A stretch of DNA of 11,223 bases from an uncultured Eubacteriales bacterium (lineage in GTDB: Bacteria; Bacillota; Clostridia; UMGS1810): the NCBI GenBank assembly GCA_900555295.1, contig USKN01000044.1:1-11223 (forward strand), given 5' to 3'. Positions 7,416-11,223 of the stretch are shown here, piece by piece. Position numbers and translations under genes: made by a program. How positions within the stretch are numbered: the stretch's first letter is position 1; every line of letters begins with the position of its first letter. The notes under the pieces were generated by a model that was given only the letters and a program-made list of their open reading frames with translations, was not told the DNA's origin and ran no database searches.

Positions 7416-8510
7416 ATGGCTGACACTAAAACTTTCAGAATAGCAATTATAGGTATGGACCACGTACACGCAGGCCAGCTTTACCGTGAGTTTAACAAAT
7501 TTGCTGGCGACAAATTGGAATGGGTGGGTTATGCCGATACAAAAGACTGTTCCGATGAATTGAGAGCATTTAAATTTAAACTTAATTTTTATGTGGACGG
7601 AATGGACAAACTCAAATACTATGACGATTATAAAGAACTTTTAGACCAAAATATTGATATTGCAATTGTTTGCACGGACATTAAACAGCACGCTGAAGTA
7701 TGCGAAGAAACACTTGCACGCGGAATACATACCGTTGTTGAAAAACCAATGGCAACATCGCTTGAAGACGGTATAAGAATGTACCGTGCCGCAAAACGCA
7801 GCACGGCAACACTTGTAATAAATTGGCCCGTTGCGTGGTTCCCGGCATTTAACAAAGCAAAAGAACTTGCCGACAGCGGAATTGTAGGTAAGGTGTTGCG
7901 TTTTCAATACAGAAGTCCGTCAACAAGAGGACCGTACAAACTCGGAGAATACACCAACGAAGAATTATCAAAACTTTGGTGGTACGATAAAAAACGCGGC
8001 GGCGGTTCAATAATGGACTATGCAGGTTACGGCTGTGCCCTTTCAACCTGGTTTATGAACGAACAAATTCCGCTTAAAGTAAGCGGTGTTAAAAAGAACT
8101 TCTTTTTACCGTTCTCCGATGTTGAAGATTACAGTACATTTACATTGGAATACGAAAATGCCGTATCTGTTATTGAGGGTTCGTGGTCTACAATGAACAA
8201 CGGCGAAATTGCAACAGGCCCCGTAATTTACGGCACGGAGGGAGTTATTGTTGCCGACAGATTTAACCCCGTTGTAAAGGTATATAAGGACTTAAAACCG
8301 TATCAGCCGTCACCTAAACCCACACAGGAATTTACAATTGGCGAAATAACAAACAATATATCGATTAACCTTATGAATTACCTTGAAAAAGGAACACCGC
8401 TCCACGAAATGGTAACCGTTGACTTTAACATAAGAGCAATGGCGGCACTTGACGGCGGAATAAGAGCGTGCGAAAGCGGCAACACCGAAACCGTAAAAAA
8501 AATATGGTAG
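7416..8510 (+). CDS. Gfo/Idh/MocA-family oxidoreductase, type B (B1)
   Basis: This 364-residue putative oxidoreductase is preceded by GGAGG (7402-7406). Its Rossmann loop is atypical: IIGMDHVHAGQL (11-22) keeps the first Gly (13) but replaces the rest of GxGxxA with a GxxHxH pattern (His16, His18). The EKP motif is intact (109-111) and is followed by INWPVAWFPAF. The catalytic-site segment GGGSIMDYAGYGC (195-207) has Asp201 and Tyr205, so a Tyr stands where type A proteins have His. A Tyr in this position is known in glucose-fructose oxidoreductase and dihydrodiol dehydrogenase relatives. LWWYDKK, EGSWSTMNNGE and DFNIRAMAALDGGIRACESG are shared in pattern with the fourth gene (9645-10745), so these two are paralogues. 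The reaction is probably dehydrogenation or reduction of a sugar-like ring; the exact substrate is unknown. Confidence 0.87.
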   Translation: MADTKTFRIAIIGMDHVHAGQLYREFNKFAGDKLEWVGYADTKDCSDELRAFKFKLNFYVDGMDKLKYYDDYKELLDQNIDIAIVCTDIKQHAEVCEETLARGIHTVVEKPMATSLEDGIRMYRAAKRSTATLVINWPVAWFPAFNKAKELADSGIVGKVLRFQYRSPSTRGPYKLGEYTNEELSKLWWYDKKRGGGSIMDYAGYGCALSTWFMNEQIPLKVSGVKKNFFLPFSDVEDYSTFTLEYENAVSVIEGSWSTMNNGEIATGPVIYGTEGVIVADRFNPVVKVYKDLKPYQPSPKPTQEFTIGEITNNISINLMNYLEKGTPLHEMVTVDFNIRAMAALDGGIRACESGNTETVKKIW

Positions 8511-8539
8511 GAGTTTAAAATAAAAAGGAGATTTTAAAA

Positions 8540-9652
8540 ATGAGTAAATTAAGAGTAGCAGTAATAGGTACGGGTATGATAGCCAACTCGGCACACTTTC
8601 CCGCGCTTAACATTTTAAGAGAAGAAGGTATTGTTGATGTTGTTGGTGTTGCGGATATTCGCGAAGAAGTTGCGGCAGAAACCGCAAAAAGACACAATGT
8701 GCCAAATTATTACAAAGACCCGCAAAAAATGCTCGACGAACTTCACCCCGACTTTGTAGCGGTATGCACACCGAATATGTACCACAAACAATGGACAATA
8801 GCGGCACTTAAAGCAGGCGCTCACGTTGCGTGTGAAAAACCTATGGCGCTTACTGTAAAAGATGCCGAAGAAATGTGGCAAACCGCAAAAGATTGCGGCA
8901 AAATGCTGTTCCCCTGTCAGTGTATGAGATGGAGAAACTATATGCAGCAATCAAAAAATCTTGTTGAGAACGGCGAACTCGGCGACGTATACTTCTCGGA
9001 TATAGAATTTATCCGCAGAATAGGTATCCCCACTTGGGGAATGTTCCATATGAAAGAGCATAACTTCGGAGGCCCGTTCTGCGACCTCGGTGTTCATCTT
9101 ATAGACTCACTTTTGTGGATATGCGATGACCCCAAAGTTGTAAGTGTATCGGGTAATACATACACAAAAATTGCAAACAAAGGCGAAGATATTCTTTTAA
9201 GCATTGCCGAAAGCGGTGCATACAGCGGAACATTTACACCCAGAAAATACGATTATCACGAATTTAACGTTGAAGACTTTGCAACAGGCTTTATGCGTCT
9301 TGATAACGGTATGAGCGTAAACTTTAAATTTTCGTGGGCAATTAACTTACCCACAACAAACCTTGATATGGTTATTTGCGGCGACAAAGGCGGTCTCTCG
9401 GTAAATGGCGAAACACTTTACAAAAACATTGGAAAATACCAAACGGAATGTGCTATGAAATGGTTTGATAACGGCGCATACAAAGGTGTTCCGTTTGAAC
9501 AGCACAGATATATGTACAGAAATATTATAAACACTCTCGACGGCAAGGAAGAGTACCTTATAAAAAAACATCAAAACATAGAAGTTACCAAAGCAATTGA
9601 AGGATTTTATAAATCTGCAGAAACAGGAAGAGAGGTAAGATTTGATGATTAA
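8540..9652 (+). CDS. Gfo/Idh/MocA-family NAD(P)-dependent oxidoreductase, type A (A2)
   Basis: This is a 370-residue complete oxidoreductase with AAGGAG (8525-8530) 9 bases before its ATG and a 29-bp gap after the previous gene. The Rossmann start is VAVIGTGMIANSAHFPAL, with GxGxxA at 10-15. The canonical CEKPMALT places EKP at 99-101. NFGGPFCDLGVHLIDSLLW holds the catalytic-site Asp182 and His186 (DxGxH). Its layout matches the first oxidoreductase (6303-7397), but the two are clearly diverged; the central FHMKEHNFGGP differs from WFFDEGAGA in the first. Its 3' end overlaps the next gene by 8 bp, indicating coupled translation and a likely functional partnership with that type B protein. Substrate is unknown; sugar, inositol or 3-keto-glycoside chemistry are possibilities from family knowledge only. 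Confidence 0.9.
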   Translation: MSKLRVAVIGTGMIANSAHFPALNILREEGIVDVVGVADIREEVAAETAKRHNVPNYYKDPQKMLDELHPDFVAVCTPNMYHKQWTIAALKAGAHVACEKPMALTVKDAEEMWQTAKDCGKMLFPCQCMRWRNYMQQSKNLVENGELGDVYFSDIEFIRRIGIPTWGMFHMKEHNFGGPFCDLGVHLIDSLLWICDDPKVVSVSGNTYTKIANKGEDILLSIAESGAYSGTFTPRKYDYHEFNVEDFATGFMRLDNGMSVNFKFSWAINLPTTNLDMVICGDKGGLSVNGETLYKNIGKYQTECAMKWFDNGAYKGVPFEQHRYMYRNIINTLDGKEEYLIKKHQNIEVTKAIEGFYKSAETGREVRFDD

Positions 9653-10745
9653 GGCAGTAATTATTGGATTTGCACATATGCATGTAAACGAAATTGCATT
9701 ATATATGTCGGAACAACCCGACTTTGAACTTGTGGCAATTGCCGATATGCCGGCCAAAATCCCGGAAATAACAGACGCGCGCTACACAAGAAGCTGGAAT
9801 TTAAAAAATGTTAAAGATAATTATTGTGCCAATGTGTATGATGATTATAAAAAAATGCTTGATGAAGTTAAGCCCGATATTGCATTTATTCTTTGCGAAA
9901 ACTTTAGAAAACCCGAAGTTGTTGAAGAATGTTCAAAACGTAAAATTAATGTATCTATAGAAAAACCGATTGCGGTAAGCCTTGATGAAGCAAAACGCAT
10001 TGCGTCTGCTGTAGATAAAAGCGGTATAGAGGCTGTTGTAAATTGGCCCGTTATGTGGCGCGATTACGTACACAAAATGAAAAAAGCAATAGATGACGGC
10101 GTTGCCGGCAAACCCATTAAGTTAAGATACATAAACGGCCATACGGGTCCTCTCGGAAAAGGCGCAAAACACAGAGGAGTAAGTGCAAATGCCGACAGTA
10201 TGACAGATGAGGAGCGTTCAAAAACCTGGTGGCATATGAAAGACTGCGGTGGCGGTGTATTTCTCGATATAAGCTGCTACGGCTGTTTCTTTACAGAATG
10301 GTTTTTGGGAAGCGGCGAAAAGAGTGCCATTTCATTTGGCGCTAACCTTAACACACCTTTTGGCGATACCGAAGATAATTTTGCGGGCGTTATAAAATAC
10401 GACGGTAAAATGTCGGTGGTTGAAGGAACCTGGACAACTCCGCGAGTTGTTATACCGTCGGGTCCGATGATGATATGCACCGATGGTGTGGTAACGTGTA
10501 CGGGCGGTGCCGAAAACTCACCTAATGTTAAAGCATATAATATGTTTGGCGATGAAATAGCCCTCCCCGAATTTAAATTGGAAGATAAATATAAAAATAT
10601 GCCGTGGCATTATGCAAATCACGTTAAAACGGGAGAACCTATACATCCTATGCTTACACTTGACGCAAATGTTAAAGTTATGGCACTTATTGATGCGCTT
10701 ACAAAGTCGTCGGAAAGCGGCAAAGAGGAACCCGTTTTATGTTAA
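9645..10745 (+). CDS. Gfo/Idh/MocA-family oxidoreductase, type B (B2)
   Basis: This is a 366-residue paralogue of the protein at 7416-8510. The ATG at 9645 is chosen over a TTG one codon earlier because AGAGGT (9631-9636) is well placed and the ATG is embedded in ATGATTAA, which also ends the previous gene. The N terminus reads AVIIGFAHMHVNEI: Gly8 is kept but the loop is GxxHxH (His11, His13). EKP is at 106-108 (SIEKPIAVS) and NWPVMW follows at 133-138. TWWHMKDCGGGVFLDISCYGC (194-214, abbreviated here to its key parts) gives Asp208 and Tyr212 in the DxxxY catalytic-site pattern. EGTWTTPRVVIPSGPMM matches the equivalent segment of its paralogue. It overlaps the previous gene by 8 bp and the downstream activase by 7 bp, so the three are probably translated as a coupled set. 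Reaction and substrate are not identifiable. Confidence 0.87.
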   Translation: MIKAVIIGFAHMHVNEIALYMSEQPDFELVAIADMPAKIPEITDARYTRSWNLKNVKDNYCANVYDDYKKMLDEVKPDIAFILCENFRKPEVVEECSKRKINVSIEKPIAVSLDEAKRIASAVDKSGIEAVVNWPVMWRDYVHKMKKAIDDGVAGKPIKLRYINGHTGPLGKGAKHRGVSANADSMTDEERSKTWWHMKDCGGGVFLDISCYGCFFTEWFLGSGEKSAISFGANLNTPFGDTEDNFAGVIKYDGKMSVVEGTWTTPRVVIPSGPMMICTDGVVTCTGGAENSPNVKAYNMFGDEIALPEFKLEDKYKNMPWHYANHVKTGEPIHPMLTLDANVKVMALIDALTKSSESGKEEPVLC

Positions 10746-11223
10746 GTGGTATAATTGCGGACATTCAGCGTACTTCGGTACACGACGGTCCGGGACTGCG
10801 GACAACCGTTTTTTTTAAGGGTTGTCCGCTAAACTGCATTTGGTGCCATAATCCCGAATGTATAAAAAGCGAACCCGAAACAATGTTTTACCCCGAAAAA
10901 TGTATAGGCTGCAAAATGTGCGATAAAGGCTGTTATACGGGGGCTAAAGTTATTTGCGGCAAAAAAGACAAGCCAAGAAGTGTTTTCGGAAATAATGCTT
11001 GATTACGATTACTACCAAACCGACGGCGGAGTAACCTTTTCGGGCGGTGAGCCTATGCAGCAAAAAGATTTTTTAAACGAGCTTATTGATATGTGCCGCC
11101 AAAAAGGCATAAATACGGCTATTGAAACATCGCTTATTATATATAACGAAAATGTTTTTAAAAAGCTGGACTGCATAATGGCGGATTTAAAAATTTGGGA
11201 CAGTGATATTCACAAAAAATATA
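10739..11223 (+). pseudogene. Glycyl-radical-enzyme activating enzyme (radical SAM, PflA-like); frameshifted and cut by the window end
   Basis: Proteins of this family use S-adenosylmethionine and a [4Fe-4S] cluster to place a glycyl radical on a partner enzyme. The ATG at 10739 follows AGAGGA (10724-10729) and overlaps the previous stop. The N terminus IIADIQRTSVHDGPGLRTTVFF leads into GCPLNCIWCHNPE (28-40), the CxxxCxxC cluster motif (Cys29, 33, 36). A ferredoxin-like CxxCxxCxxxC follows (Cys55, 58, 61, 65). The starting frame ends at a TGA at 11000-11002. The next frame continues the family pattern without a stop: EVFSEIMLDYDYY, GGVTFSGGEP, AIETS and MADLKIWDSDIHKKY. Removing one A from the six-A run at 10961-10966 joins the two halves. 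This may be a sequencing error, a real mutation or recoding, so calling it a pseudogene is provisional. Its partner glycyl radical enzyme should lie just beyond the window. Confidence 0.85.
10961..10966 (+). other. Frameshift site in the activase (six-A run)
   Basis: In the starting frame the run reads GGC AAA AAA GAC AAG and then leads to a stop. With five A's it reads GGC AAA AAG ACA AGC CAA GAA GTG, giving GKKTSQEVFSEIM, which is what related activases have before the GGVTFSGGEP motif. The shift needed is therefore +1 (one extra base) and can be placed anywhere from the run to roughly 10985. Confidence 0.75.

Noticed and set aside
8615..8950. Minus-strand open frames inside the third oxidoreductase gene
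   Set aside because: They are shadows of a gene with strong Rossmann and EKP motifs.
9347..9757. A 136-codon minus-strand open frame across the junction of the third and fourth oxidoreductase genes
   Set aside because: It overlaps two well-supported genes and translates to a Cys/Phe/Ile-rich sequence with no domain.
10958..10970. Programmed -1 ribosomal frameshifting at the A run in the activase
   Set aside because: The needed change is +1 (or -2), not -1, and no stimulatory hairpin is visible nearby.
1..11223. Mobile elements, tRNA or rRNA genes and CRISPR arrays
   Set aside because: I saw no transposase-like frames, terminal repeats, cloverleaf-type sequences or regularly spaced repeats; nearly all the window is accounted for by metabolic and regulatory genes.

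Overview
The window is AT-rich and densely coded. It has strong Shine-Dalgarno sites (GGAGG, AAGGAG, GGGAGG), AT-rich intergenic spacers, and a radical-SAM activase of the kind anaerobes use. These point to an anaerobic Firmicute, probably a Clostridia-type gut or plant-fibre degrader. That assignment is an inference; no marker gene is present. It reads as a sugar and uronic-acid utilisation island with nine protein genes and no RNA gene, insertion sequence or CRISPR array.

Left part (61-4212, minus strand): a three-gene operon transcribed leftward in the order uxaB, uxaA, uxaC. It encodes the isomerase branch of galacturonate breakdown: galacturonate to tagaturonate (UxaC), tagaturonate to altronate (UxaB), and altronate to 2-keto-3-deoxygluconate (UxaA). 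KDG kinase, KDPG aldolase, a transporter and any pectinase must lie elsewhere. The uxaA-uxaC gap (1429-1527) carries a cluster of small palindromes over a possible internal promoter.

Middle (4213-6302): two AraC-family regulators with N-terminal cupin sensor domains point at each other. The first is divergent from uxaB and the second is divergent from the right-hand operon, so each probably controls the operon behind it. Both divergent spacers hold repeats that could be operators: a 12-bp direct repeat at 4269/4319, and a 9-bp inverted repeat at 6223/6255 that overlaps the best promoter in the window.

Right part (6303-11223, plus strand): a tight operon of four Gfo/Idh/MocA-family NAD(P)-dependent oxidoreductases, then the start of a glycyl-radical-enzyme activase. 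The four fall into two types in alternating order (A1-B1-A2-B2). A-types have a normal GxGxxA nucleotide loop and a catalytic-site His (DxGxH). B-types have a GxxHxH loop and a Tyr at that position. The last genes overlap by 8 and 7 bp, implying translational coupling. The activase reading frame is broken by one apparent extra A in a six-A run at 10961-10966; its continuation in the next frame has the expected SGGEP and DLK motifs and runs off the window.

The most interesting unit is the right-hand operon: two A/B pairs of sugar dehydrogenases joined to a glycyl-radical activase, beside a uronate operon. It could oxidise an unusual sugar, cyclitol or glycoside and then use radical chemistry on the product. 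The substrate cannot be read from this sequence.
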